Source: Otatea glauca
Taxonomy: Eukaryota; Streptophyta; Magnoliopsida; Poales; Poaceae
DNA: 64,000 bases
Assembly: GCA_036346275.1 (NCBI GenBank)
Contig: CM070730.1
Location: 8,618,309 to 8,682,308, forward strand
Direction of reading: 5' to 3'
Shown: positions 12,590 through 23,852 of the stretch, in pieces
How positions within the stretch are numbered: position 1 is the first letter of the stretch
How the letters are laid out: the number at the start of each line of letters is the position of its first letter
The notes under the pieces: model-generated
The model's input: the letters and a program-made list of their open reading frames with translations, nothing else
Told to the model about the DNA's origin: nothing
Database searches by the model: none
Made by a program: the position numbers and the translations under genes

Positions 12590-14222
12590 TGAAGGACCAT
12601 GTGGAGGTCCATCCATGTTTGTGATGAGTATTTGACTTTATTTGAGCAAGGTGTGCTCAAGTTTGAGTTTGATTTGGATTGATTTTCAAAATGAAGCATT
12701 TTGAGTTGTCTCTGTCAGAGTGGCGATCTGCGGTCGTATGGACGCGGTAGTGATGAGTTGGATGGTTTATTGCACATCATTGTGGGCATTGCTATGTGAG
12801 GAGTTTCCTTGTTTTTTATGGTTGCAGGACGACGGTGCTAGGTCATGGTGAGGCGAAGGATGACCGGACTAGGCGAGGAGCGCCGCAGTCCGACGGTTGG
12901 GAGATCGCCGGAAGATGATCGGAGACGGAGTCCGGGCAAGTCAAGAAGACAAGAAAAGGAGATAATGCTAGCTAGATGCCGCGTGGATCAATGAGGGCCG
13001 TCGGATTGAGGTCTAGTTGATAGGTTAGCGGGTCTAGGTAGTATACTTTGAAAACCGTGCAAGAAAACCCGGTATATGTGTGGGTTTTGGGTTAGCCCTT
13101 GCATGGCTGTGTGTGTGGGTTAATGCTAGCCCTTAGATGAGTGCTCTAGGGTTGAGGGACTCATCCAAGGGTGGTAGGTGGCCCAAGAGTAGTATAAATA
13201 GGGGTGGAGGGGTAGTCTCCTTCCCTTTAAGGTTTTGAGGTTTGTGAATGCTCCTTTGAGCTTTGCCCACATGAAAGTGAGGCTTTGTAACCTCTCCTTC
13301 CAGAAATGAAAGTTTTATCCATCCACCTCTGAATTTATTTTATGATTTACATTATGTCTTTACTTTACGCAATTTAAATTCAGATTTACTTTCCCGCAAT
13401 TACATTCTCGCAATTTACTTTCATGTAATTTGGATTTGCCTCCCCTCCTTCTAAATGCTGCTGATCTTGGATGTTTTGAGTGTGTTCATATGGTTTTACA
13501 TCTCTTTTGCACTCTTGGATTGAGTAGAGAACATCTTTTCTTTCAAGTTCCAACTTTGTTCGAACTTGTTCTTGCAAGAAGATCAGTGTTTGATTTCTAT
13601 AAAAATTTAGAAATCTTTTTCAAGTGATTCTTGTTGGAGGAGGTGCGGGACTCTGACATCCACTTGTAGAAAACTTTTGGAGTTCACTTGTTGCACCATT
13701 TGGGCGCCATGAGGTGAAAACCGAGCCCCAAACTTTCTGCTCGAAGTTCTTGACCAGACTGTGTTCTTAGATTTTTCCTGTTTTTTCTATAAGTATTTTT
13801 TAGGAGAAATTTTGTGGAGTTCTTCAAGACTCTGATTCTCATAGTTAGAAAAAGTCTCAAAATTTTGTGAGCTGCAGAAACCCACCAACCTCCTGTGCAA
13901 ATTGAGGACAAGTTCTGAAAATTCTGCTTTTGCTTTTCTGAAAGTGACTTTTGTGATTTGAATTGATGTCCTTTCTAAAAGCAAGAGTTTGAATTGATTC
14001 CTCTTTATCTTGGACACTAGACAACCAGTATTGTGACTCAAAAATCCCCACATATTTTATGGTACTTATCCATGCAAACTTGGGGTACACATAGTTGTCT
14101 AGTTTTTCAGGTTTTTCACGATTTCCTTTGAGCGATCTTGTCGAGGTTTTTGTTGGAGTATTTTGGGGGAAATTTTATTTGCGACCATTCACCCCCCCTC
14201 TGTTCGCCATCTCGGTCCTTCA
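12590..14222 (+). repeat. 3' LTR of the copia element
   Basis: 1,633 bp, TGAAGGACC ... GGTCCTTCA, closely matching 3159-4797. Confidence 0.95.
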
Positions 14223-14227
14223 GTCCA
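14223..14227 (+). repeat. target site duplication, right copy (GTCCA)
   Basis: GTCCA directly after the CA end of the 3' LTR. Confidence 0.95.
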
Positions 14228-17200
14228 GGGCAAGGCGTGCACCGTTGCATTGGTATGTAGAAACCACTATAGGCAGACCTGACCGGAATGCCCGTGCTAT
14301 CTCCTGCCTTCCATAGATGCAAAGCCACATCTAAACAACTTAATAGGCTAAGACCCGCCCATACAAGCCCTCGTGGTTGCACGAAAACATGGATTCACCG
14401 TCCCATCGCTCGGTCCTTAATCTGACACGGGTGATACTCCACCCTACACTACGTGCATCTCCATTTGCACATCCGGCTATTGCCATTAATCACCCGCGTC
14501 AAACCATAGTTTTATTTGAGGGATTTTATAGCAAACTATCAGTAATCATTTCCCAAAAAAAGGACCATACATGGGTTGAAAAGACTGAAACACATAACGA
14601 ATAGCTTGAGCAGGAATACTACGCTAGCGGTTATACCCAAAATGGCATTAAGCATGTCTAATTCAAACTAAGGTTTACAAGGTTCACATGTCCATACAGA
14701 TTAAGGTAAACCATAATGTACAGGATTAACTACAGTTCCAACCCAAATTAGCACTTCTATGGAGAATTATCCGGATACATCATACATAGACAAAAACAAC
14801 ATAAGGTAGGTAAATTATCAGGCTCAATATGCTCAAGGGGTTGCTTGCCTTGCAGCTCACTGTCCGGTACAAATTCTGGATCTGCGATAGAGTCGTCTTC
14901 CTCCTCGAGGACGTCGGTGTCTACACGTTGAGAAAACGAGGAACAAAAGAACATCAGTAAACTCCAAATGGGCAAAAAGAAAGCAGACAGTAAAGATAAA
15001 TACAAAATCACACCAAGATAGGGGTTGCTCTAAAAGAATTATTTCTAATTAAATTTTGAAATTAAAACGCAACTATTGTTTAGATTAGGGAAACTAGCTC
15101 ATTAGCTTCTTTAGAAGATAACATGAAAGAGCAACACTAGAAGGGCACAGCTCACTGCCTTCTCATTACCTCAAGAAGTGAACACTCAAAAATCATGACA
15201 CTTAGGGTTATTCATCTAATAAGATTTATGTGCAACATCTAGTGAAATTAGGGTTTTAATCTTAAACAAGCTAGAGAACACTTTGGTTAAAAATTCTAAT
15301 GACTTCTCTTAATTTTTAGGGTTTAGACAAGGCTTGAAATCTACTGTTAAAAAGGCTTAGTTGAAATCTTGACTTAGGCTATAAAATTGGCTAAGGAAAC
15401 AGACTAAACAATATCACTTAAGGTTATTACACCTATGAAAACAGAGTGAAGCACAGCTTACTAATAGAATATTTTTATAGAATCTAGTAATACAAACTTG
15501 GGTGATCATTTCTACATTATCCTCTCTAATATTCTCACTTGGATGAGCTACTTTACAAGCTGTTGAAAATGCTAAGTATTTCAATTATCCTGAAAACTAT
15601 AACAGTTAGGCCTATTTCACTAACTTGTTTAACACACAAACTTTAACAAAATGGCTTAATTTCTTCAGAACCTAATAGAACATACTATATGGACTGTTCC
15701 TATACTATTTTTACATTCTTTATCATTTATATATTATATTTTATCAAATGTTGAAAAGGGCTATATGATCACAAAAACTGCCTTATAGCATTTCAACTTT
15801 CACTTTCATTTACTACTAGACCACTCATTAACTTTTGTTCATTTTCTTCCTGCATCAGGGCATGATCTTAAAAACATTTTAAAACTGAATTTGAACTATT
15901 TTGAATTTGTTCATAGTAGGTTACATCTATTTTTGCCATTATAAGTGCAGATTTTCTTTATTAAACAACCATCACCTATACTTTTTCCATGGTATTTCCA
16001 CATGTACCAGCTCCTATTGGTATATGCCCCTCCAAAGTGAATCTTAAACACTTAAACTTAAACTCTTACTGGTTATTTACATAATCTCTTCTTTATGCTT
16101 AGCATTCACTTTATTTAAACATGATGTACAACAAGGTGACATGCAAATGTTTTTTGTTTTTTTGAAATCCTTATAAACCAGAGACTCCACAAAAACCTAT
16201 CTTACTTTAACTGAACTTACCTAAAAATATTTTATTCACATAGCCTTATATCTACCCATGAGCATCTTTAAATTTCTAGAAATTACACAGTGCTCATATT
16301 TCATTTATTTTCGAATATTCTGAATCTACCAAATTTTACACAAATTTAGAAACTGGTTTCACTAATTTTGGCCAGATGGTTCAAAAGTTATTAACATTTG
16401 AATTTATTCGGTTTTTCTGAAAATCATCAAAATCCAGAAACCCGTCTTCTCTACTGGAAAACGCCTTCTTCCACGCACGCGCAGACGCGTTCAAATGCTC
16501 TGACCTGCTGACATACGGGACCCACCGGTCAGCGACAGAGGACAGAGCTCCTTGGTTCCTTGCTCGCCGCCGGCGAACCAGCTCCGCCGCGGCTGAATGG
16601 GTTCCACCAACACCTACAGCACATCAAGGCGAACCTAGGGGTGGCACCAATTCAGCGAAAGAAGATCTGGAAGATGGTCGTCACCGCAGAGGTGCGGCGG
16701 CGCCATGATCAAGCGAGAGAAAGCTCTACTAGAGGCCAAGATTCCGGCGAACTAGGGTTCAGTGAGCTACAGTGATGTGAGGGGATTCGGACTCACCTGA
16801 TGGTGAGGTCGGAGAAGGCCTGTGGAGAGCTGTCACCGTGCGCTGGCCACGAAGAAGAAGGACGGCGGCGGGACGACGTTGCAAGCAAAACAAAGCCGAA
16901 ATGGAGGCTGATCAGTAAACCTGGGATGCTAAGAGAACTCGGGGTGGAGTTGATTTGAAGGATTGGGGAGAGATTGACCCGAATCGCCGAGTTCTCCCTC
17001 TTTCGGGCTCTTGCGGACGAACGTGGAAGAAGACTCACGCGAGGCTCTCGGTTCTTGAAAGGGAAAAAGCGAAGTGCGCGAGGGCGCTACGACGCGAGTA
17101 GGAGGCCTAAGGCCTAAGAAGGAGCACTTGCTGCTGAACTCGAGCGCACGGTCTCGGTCGCGTTCTTCTGTGCCGAGCGCAACCATGGCGCAGCCTCGCC

Positions 17201-18291
17201 TCCCGAGTGGCTCGACCCGGGACGATCAAGCACAGGCGAGGGAGAGCTCTACGCGACGTGGAGGGTGGTGATCGCGTCCGGACTGGAGTGGTTGCGGCTG
17301 GTCGGCGAAGGACTAGGCGAGGTCGTCGACTCGCTTCGGCCAGGGGAGAAGAAAGGAGAAGAACGCTGCGCTCTGGGACTGACAAGTGGGGCCAGGGCCC
17401 ACTAACCTGAGGCTTTGCCTCAGCCTCGCCAGCGCGACGGGCTCCAACAGTTGCCGGGCCCACTTGTCGGCGAGAGGAGACGTTTAATGTGATGGGACTG
17501 AACTAGAATTCTCCATATTTTGCTTTATTTTAAGCATCATCCTCAGTAAAACTTTTACCAAACTTTTTGAACGAAACTTATTGGGAGTCACACATCTCCT
17601 GTAAAAATTTTAGATAAAAACACCCTCTAGATTTACTAAAATTCTGACACTATGCCCTGTCCTAGATCTTGATTTCAGATTTTGATTTAATTAAAGGTTC
17701 ATATTTAAATATTTATTTTTGAAACTTTTTTTAAGGGTTCATATCCTTCAAAAGGGATTACCCTAAAATTTTCAAGTCGAAATCGTGATCACTTATTTTA
17801 CAAAAATTCTGACAATTGTTTTCCCCATTTTCTGGACTCTCTGTAATCGAATTCTTAAAAGGCTTAAACCAACTTATTAAATTATAAAAATTTTACCAGT
17901 GGTGTGTTATACAGCCAGGGCTCTATATAAATTTTCTTGGATTTACCTTGACGTCGACTATTTTTCATTTAAATTTTTGGTTTACTGTTTTTAGTCAAAA
18001 GATGGTTATATTAATTATTTATTCCCAATCCTATGCATGAAAATTTTGTTTATTGGTCCCACTGAAATACCAGTGCAGTTTGGGTTACTTATAAATTCTT
18101 GTTACTTTTAACCACCTTCCTTTTTATCTTTTTACCTCTTCCCCATTTCTCAATTCCTTTAATCAAGCTTTCACACAATTTAAACTCCAAGAAAACCAAT
18201 AAAAATGAATAATACTAGAAAACTCATAAACATTTATTCTCTTCAATTTCATCAGTACACTTTTACTGTTTGAACCTTTTAGGATGTTACA
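14228..18291 (-). other. right part of the probable solo LTR, non-coding
   Basis: No gag or pol similarity. The DNA is AT-rich except for a GC-rich block at about 16440-17480, which has only overlapping low-quality ORFs and resembles the GC-rich leader regions found in large grass LTRs. It ends with the minus-strand TGTAACATCC terminus. Confidence 0.4.
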
Positions 18292-18296
18292 CATGT

Positions 18297-20387
18297 GCAT
18301 TTGCTTTCACGGTCACCTGCTACTGCGATGCTCCTGAATTGTCTTAGATTTTATGAATTCTACTAAGTTTCGCACTTGCTCAATGATATACATGTGATAT
18401 TGTGATGTGACTCAGTATTAATAAGCATTCAACCTTTTATTTCATCTGTTTGGTTTCAACTAGAGGATCCTTATGGTCATTACAGTATATGTGTGGAGTA
18501 GCATTAGGTGAAATCTCATATTGTATTCAGTTTGTACCTCAATGTTATTTACCCCTCCTAGAATCTCGGATGTGCAGTATTTTGGAAGCATGCAAGTACT
18601 GTTTAACTACTAGTTTAAATTCTCCCTAGTTCTGTTGCTGAGTTAGTTCGCCATCAGGATATAATCATTCCAGCACTGACATCCATGTATATGTCTATAT
18701 TCATTCTCCAGGGTCATATTCTGAATGATGATGCAAATTGCTTTGAGTAAAGGGTCTGCAAATCTGTACTACCTGAAAGCTAGGATTGGTGGGGGCGTAC
18801 TCTATTGTTCAACAAAGTATAATCAGAATCTGTCAGCACTAATTGATATATAGTTGTTCTGTCTAATTTGTTGTTAAGTTTTGGAGCAAGGATCTGTAGA
18901 TCAATGACAAACTAGCACCAGTAGTCATTCATGTCTCCAAACCTTGCAAAGCTGTCATTTCTGCATGGCCTATCATGAAAACATTTAGATAGACGTACGC
19001 TGTGAGTCTCAACGTTTTGTGGTGTATGATATCATGTTCATCTTTATTATGCTAGAGCACAAAATACAATCATCATTGCATTATTCACCTTGTTGTTCCT
19101 TTCTTTTCTTTTCTTTAGAAGAGGTGCTTTTAAAAGTTTGTGAAGATGCCATGGCCCATGGGTATAGAAGTCAAAGATTGAGAATATAACTCCTTTTCCT
19201 ATTTATATTAAGTATATTTGAGATAACTTACATGCTATTCCGTGCTAGAAGTTGTAGACAATCTTTTTTTCACCAAACTACTGCTATTCTGCTATTTTCC
19301 TTTCTAGTTTCCACTGGTTCTCCTTAAAATACTTAGAATTGTCTTTAACAACTGGGATGCTAATAGTAAACAAGAATGATCTCAGGCATTACCTAACAGA
19401 GTAGCGAACTGGGATACTTGTAGTGAACAATAAGCTCATCTCTCATGCATTACCTAAAAGAGTAGAATCTGGTAGTTTAAGAAAGGAGCAAGGAACTATT
19501 TAAAACAATAGTTTTCGTTCGTAAAAGTCGCACAAAACATCCTGTTATTTCTTACTGAGCACAAAGTTCACACTTGTTCCAACCTGGTGCATAAACAAAG
19601 AGAACATTGACATTTTCTTTAAACACTATCCTGAATTAAATCTGTATTTTTATTGTGTATATTTTCAACTAAATTCTATTTATCTAGTGAACTAGTGATG
19701 TAGGAGTAACTAGATGTACATCACTTTCTTTTTTTTCGTTAAACCAATGATATGCATTGTATGCTAGTTGATGTTTCATTTGTGGGAATACAATTGGTTT
19801 CATTTAGGGACTCCATGCAAGCAAGCTTAAGTCAGGTCTACGCTACAGTTAGCTTGTAATGTACTATTGGCTTGTGATGTCTGTTTCGCAGAATGAACTC
19901 TTGTCTGCATTTAGACCACAGCCGCACAGCGTGTCACTACATCAGGAGTTAAAACTAGTGCCTTTTTTTTAGGAAAAAACTAGTGCTTATTATGTGTACT
20001 ACAACCTACAACATTGAACCCTATTAAAAAGATGGTAGATCAGATACCTTTCAAGTCTAGATCAGAAAAAGGTGCTATTGACTACTTCGTCTCCACGTCA
20101 TTACTGTGGTTCCTTTAGATGCTTACACAGACCATTGCCCTATGTTTAAGGGTCTTGATTTTTTGTTTTGCTCAGACCAGGTTCATTGAACTCCATTTAA
20201 TTTTCCTTGAGAATTTGGACCTGTTTCCCCAGTCAGCTTACACAACTCCTGCTCCAAGATTTGAATATTGCAGGTTTGGTTCAAACAAGGCGACACGACG
20301 AGGATAGGTGAATAGATGCATTGCAGCATCTTGTAGATATTTCGCATGTGAGGACCACATTTCTTTGTTGATTTATCCTATTTGGCA
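18297..20387. other. AT-rich intergenic DNA, nothing recognised
   Basis: No long ORF, RNA gene or strong repeat. It would be contiguous with the sequence left of 2280 before the LTR insertion. Confidence 0.4.
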
Positions 20388-20740
20388 AAACTAGAGATAG
20401 ACTCGCCGGTTATGTGGATTCATATTTTGTTGGAGATTTGGATAAAATAAGATCTCTTACTGTTTATGTATTCACTATCAGAGAATACGCCTTTAGTTGG
20501 AAAACTAAGTCTACAAGTTATCGTTGTCTTGTCTACTACAGAAACTGAGTATATGGCTATTTCTGAAGTTTGCAAAGAAGCCGTTTGGCTGAGAGGTTTG
20601 TTTAGTAAGCTTTATGGAATTACATCTTATACTACAATATTCTTTGACAATCAGAGTGATATTTGCCTTACAAAGGATTATGTTCAATGAGAGACGGAGC
20701 ATATTGATGTATTTGCTCAGACTTGGTATCATTCAATAAG
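20388..20740 (+). pseudogene. Ty1/copia RNase H fragment
   Basis: The conceptual reading matches the C-terminal RNase H of a copia polyprotein: LAGYVDSYFVGDLDK near 20400, a frameshift near 20500, then VVLSTTETEYMAISEVCKEA and WLRGLF at 20535-20610, and FFDNQSDICLTKD before a TGA stop at about 20688. The related HID motif follows in degraded form. There is no RT upstream, so it is an isolated relic of a different copia family from the element at 3159-14222. Confidence 0.8.
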
Positions 20741-21556
20741 TCCTTTTGTTTTGTAGCGCACAAGGTGTTCATGCTAATCTGTTTTGAGGAAATTTACGCT
20801 ATATTTTGGTTATAAGAGGAATTCGTCTTATGATGGAGATTGTTGAGTTTAAGTGTGATACAAATTCATTTACTACTTTATCTCAAATCTACTTCTATGT
20901 GGAGCCTATTATATGTATCACTATAAAAATATCACTATAGTATATAGGAAGAGCAAGATTTACTGTAAACATCTCCTTGTAAGGTGACATAACCATCTCA
21001 GGGCAAAATACTAGGTGAATAGCTAGGGTAGTCGGTACAACCTTTTTCCATATCCTTTATTGCCATTGATATCTTTGTAAGTGTTAAGGTTAGCTACGCG
21101 AAAAATGATAAAAGCGTACTATTAGTCGTAAAGTATACTCCTTTCAGAGCATAATAATTGTCCAACATGTAACAAGGAAAATCAACCGTAAAAAGCCGCG
21201 CATTAGAAATGGCACCAATAAAAAAGCGACAAATTTCTTTTCTTGCGGCTTAGATGAAGGTGAAGCACTCGCCAAAAATGAAAACGAAAAAAGAAGGATG
21301 AAAGTGAAACACATGCTTTATAGGATGGGGGCAGCCGGGCAGCAGTGTGCCAAAGTGTAGCGTGTACCGCGTAGCAGCGGTGACTCGTACAGTGACAGTC
21401 TGCAGCAGTGCAGCCAGGCAAAGCACATCCGGACGACCGCAGAAGAGAAATTTCACGAGCTATTGATTCGGTAAAAATATTTATAGTATCCTACTACCTA
21501 AGATATAAATAAATACTAGTTAATTTAATCTATTTGATCGAAAAGAAAAGAAGGGA
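20741..21556. other. AT-rich flank left of the MULE
   Basis: No coding potential recognised. It may contain the decayed 3' end of the copia relic. Confidence 0.4.
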
Positions 21557-21566
21557 CGGAGTGCTA
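21557..21566 (+). repeat. MULE target site duplication, left (CGGAGTGCTA)
   Basis: Ten bases identical to 30290-30299, directly outside the terminal inverted repeats. Mutator-like elements usually make 9-bp duplications, with 8-11 bp seen. Confidence 0.92.
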
Positions 21567-21845
21567 GAAATTTTTTTTTTATATTTTTTTTATTCTTTTT
21601 TTCAAAACTAGGCGTCGGGGTGAAAAAATAGTAGGAATAGACGCCGGTCGCCCGTATACGGGGCGATCGCCCCATATACGGGCGATTAGTCCCTCCACCG
21701 ACGGCTATAAACGGTGCAGCAAACGGCTAGAAACGGTGGGCCCCCTGTCGCCCCCTGTATGGGCGATCGCCCCATACAAGAGCGACAGGCTCCCTTAACA
21801 CCCCCTCGGCGCAGACAGGGCTGAGCGCAGGGAGAAAGAAAGAGA
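21567..21845 (+). repeat. left TIR of the MULE (~279 bp)
   Basis: Begins GAAATTTTT. It is an inverted match of 30012-30289 with few differences. It contains two GGGCGATCGCCC palindromes (near 21660-21673 and 21760-21772) inside longer hairpin-forming repeats. Confidence 0.93.
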
Positions 21846-21903
21846 AATTTTTTTATTTAATATTTCTTTTTAATGTTTTTTTGCAAAACTAGGCTCCAGT
21901 CTT

Positions 21904-21978
21904 AATTAATTTTTCGAGAATAATCAATTAGACATAAAATTTTTAATTCGTAATTAATTTTTCGAGAATAATCAATAG
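21904..21978 (+). repeat. 25-bp direct repeat pair
   Basis: TAATTAATTTTTCGAGAATA followed by ATCAA occurs twice, starting near 21904 and 21953, just inside the left TIR. Confidence 0.7.
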
Positions 21979-22430
21979 GAAAGAAATAACGAAAATGCTC
22001 ATAATACTGATGTACTTTAATATTTTAAATCTTTAAAGAATTAATACCTATTAGTATTGATTATAAATAATTTGTAACAAAAATGGTCATAAGTTACAAA
22101 CACTGATCTTTAAGTACGTGGTACCTCTTAGTATTGATATACTGTATTATTTTTTATGTATTGGCCAAAATCGTGCATTAGGACCAACAGCGACTAGGGC
22201 AGTCGCATTACTAGTAAGGTCCAACTAGAACAAGGTAAATCAATTTTACGTAAACACTTTTTAGTGCATTATGAACAAATTATACAAACCATGCCTCGAA
22301 AAATCCTGAAATAAACATGTCTTGTTCGTAGGGTGTTATGTGTCCATTTTAGGGGAAAAAATTACGAATAAACTCAGTTGAATAAACCAAATGATTGTAA
22401 GTAGCCTCATTTGCATGACATATTTAAGTT

Positions 22431-22860
22431 TTTACGGCAACCCGTGAAATATCATTTGTAAATGTAATTTGTTGGGAGAACAGGCTGGAGTTGCTCTTTG
22501 ATATATGCAGTACCCTATGGTGGGAAAATATTTTATTTACACCTTTCTTTGTATATTAATCCTGCCAGTGCAATAACCCAAAGTATTATGGTCGAGGCAA
22601 CAATGAAACGCTGAAGCCTTTTCGGTAGCCCGCGAAATATCATGTTGAAATGTAATTTGTAGGGAGAACGACCCAGGTTTGCTCTTCAATATATGCAGTA
22701 CCATATGGCGGGAAAATATTTTATTTACACCTTGCTTTGCATATTAATCCTGCCAGTGCAATAACCCAAAGTATTATGGTCGAGGAAACAATGGAACGTC
22801 GAGACAACAATGAAACGCTTAAGCCTTTTCGGCAGCATGTGAAATATCATAACGAAGGTC
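22431..22860 (+). repeat. subterminal tandem repeat, ~188-bp unit, 2.2 copies
   Basis: Two long copies (about 22431-22618 and 22619-22820) and a short third (to about 22860). Each starts near a CCCGYGAAATATCAT motif and includes GGGAAAATATTTTATTTACA and AACCCAAAGTATTATGGTCG. It lies inside the MULE, next to the left end. Confidence 0.85.
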
Positions 22861-22911
22861 TAACCGTAGGTTACTGCGAAAAATAAGGTAAGCCACAATC
22901 TTTATTACGGC

Positions 22912-23540
22912 TTAAAACAGGAAGGAGTACCACGAGCAAGGAATTTGAAATGTTAACTCTAGACGTCTACTGAGTGCTTCGAGGCCACTTCCCATTCGCT
23001 CATGCCTCCGGTGGGGCATCTCTCGCACGCCGCGCCCTCTCTCGTTTCCTCTCTCTGTCGGCCTCCTTCTCCTCCGCTTCCTTCCTACGTGCCTCCTCGC
23101 GTGCGGCATCGCGCTGCTCTTGAAGTTACCGCGTGAACTCGTCCTGCCGGTTGGCTTGGTCAAGAAGCCGTTGGTCATCGGGGTTGATCTCCGTATCAAA
23201 CCACTACTCAAATTCACATAGTGGCAGAGGTGACTGCATAAAACGTAAATTAGCAAAGTTTCATTCACAAATATTACGTAAGCCGTACGATTGTTACCAT
23301 GCGGCGATCCTTCAGGCTCTTCTCCGACGGATCGAAGGCGTAGTTGCGGCACTTCCAATACCTCTTCTTCCAAGTTGGAATTTCCCAAGAGCGGACAAGC
23401 CTGCAAGGATCTCCGCACATACACATGGGTGCTACAGCTCCACGAGGTAGGAAGAGATCTTGGTACGCTAAATTGCGCGGGCATGCACTTGCTTCTTCCT
23501 TTGCTTTCCCCTTTCCCTTTGCACTTGCACGCCTCGGCAT
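22912..23540 (-). pseudogene. GRF-type zinc-finger / coiled-coil protein carried by the MULE
   Basis: Likely start is the ATG at 23540 (MPRRASAKGKGKAKEE), in preference to an upstream in-frame Met at 23654. Exon 1 (23540-23298) carries a CxCG...C finger (APMCMCGDPCRLV, then RYWKCRNYAF) like GRF-type nucleic-acid-binding fingers common in plant transposon proteins. A 64-bp intron (23297-23234, GT...GCAG) leads to exon 2, which encodes PLCEFE-WFDTEINPDDQRLL followed by a charged coiled coil (QRDAAREEARRKEAEEKE). Two in-frame stops (TAG in the WFDTE segment and TAA before the coiled coil) break exon 2. The function is unknown. It lies downstream of the PMD gene in the same orientation. Confidence 0.6.
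23234..23297 (-). other. predicted intron of the GRF-type gene
   Basis: Minus-strand GTAACA donor directly after codon ATG and TTTTATGCAG acceptor. Removing it keeps the finger and the downstream PLCEFE segment in one frame. Confidence 0.6.
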
Positions 23541-23852
23541 TTTCGATTGATCCTGAATTTTTTTCCTCCCTCCTCTATTATTTCTTCCTCTCTCGTTGCC
23601 GTCTTTGCGAGACCGCTCGTGAGAACGAATGTTATAAAGGGCCGATATCGCCACGGTATGGAGCGATCGCCCTAACTAGAGGCGATAGGTGCACCAAGAC
23701 GTTGGTGTGTTGTCACGTCGTGTGGCATAGGCAGGCAATGCATACATGGATTTGCACAATTTAAAGTGATAAGGCTCTCATGTTACTAACTCGGACAGTT
23801 ATACAATATGTCGAACGTAAAGGCATTACAAAAATACGCTCAGTACAACTAG

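Larger units (their letters stand above)
3159..14222 (+). mobile_element. Ty1/copia retrotransposon, SIRE/Maximus-like, coding region decayed
   Basis: Complete LTR retrotransposon of 11,064 bp. The LTRs are 3159-4797 and 12590-14222, beginning TGAAGGACC and ending GGTCCTTCA (9-bp terminal inverted repeats). A 5-bp target duplication GTCCA lies at 3154-3158 and 14223-14227. A tRNA-Met-type PBS follows the 5' LTR and a PPT precedes the 3' LTR. The domain order gag, protease, integrase, RT, RNase H marks it as copia. Long LTRs, a long internal region after pol and Opie-like gag sequence suggest the SIRE/Maximus lineage (inference). Nearly all coding segments carry stops or frameshifts. Confidence 0.95.
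2285..18291 (-). mobile_element. probable ~4.9-kb solo LTR, split by a copia insertion
   Basis: The region is flanked by the direct repeat CATGT (2280-2284 and 18292-18296; the match extends to seven bases as CACATGT if shifted). On the minus strand it starts TGTAACATCC, a typical grass LTR 5' end, at 18291 and ends ...ATGTTGTAA at 2285. Removing the copia element and one copy of its target duplication leaves about 4.94 kb. No gag or pol is present in the remainder, and no second TGTAACATCC copy was found, so a solo LTR or a non-autonomous element is the simplest reading. The terminal AA instead of CA is atypical, so the left border is uncertain. Confidence 0.4.

Noticed and set aside
16560..17463. 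Several overlapping ORFs of 60-118 codons in a GC-rich block
   Set aside because: They overlap on both strands, are Arg/Pro/Ser-rich and have no recognisable motifs. GC-rich DNA yields them by chance, and the block lies inside the probable LTR.
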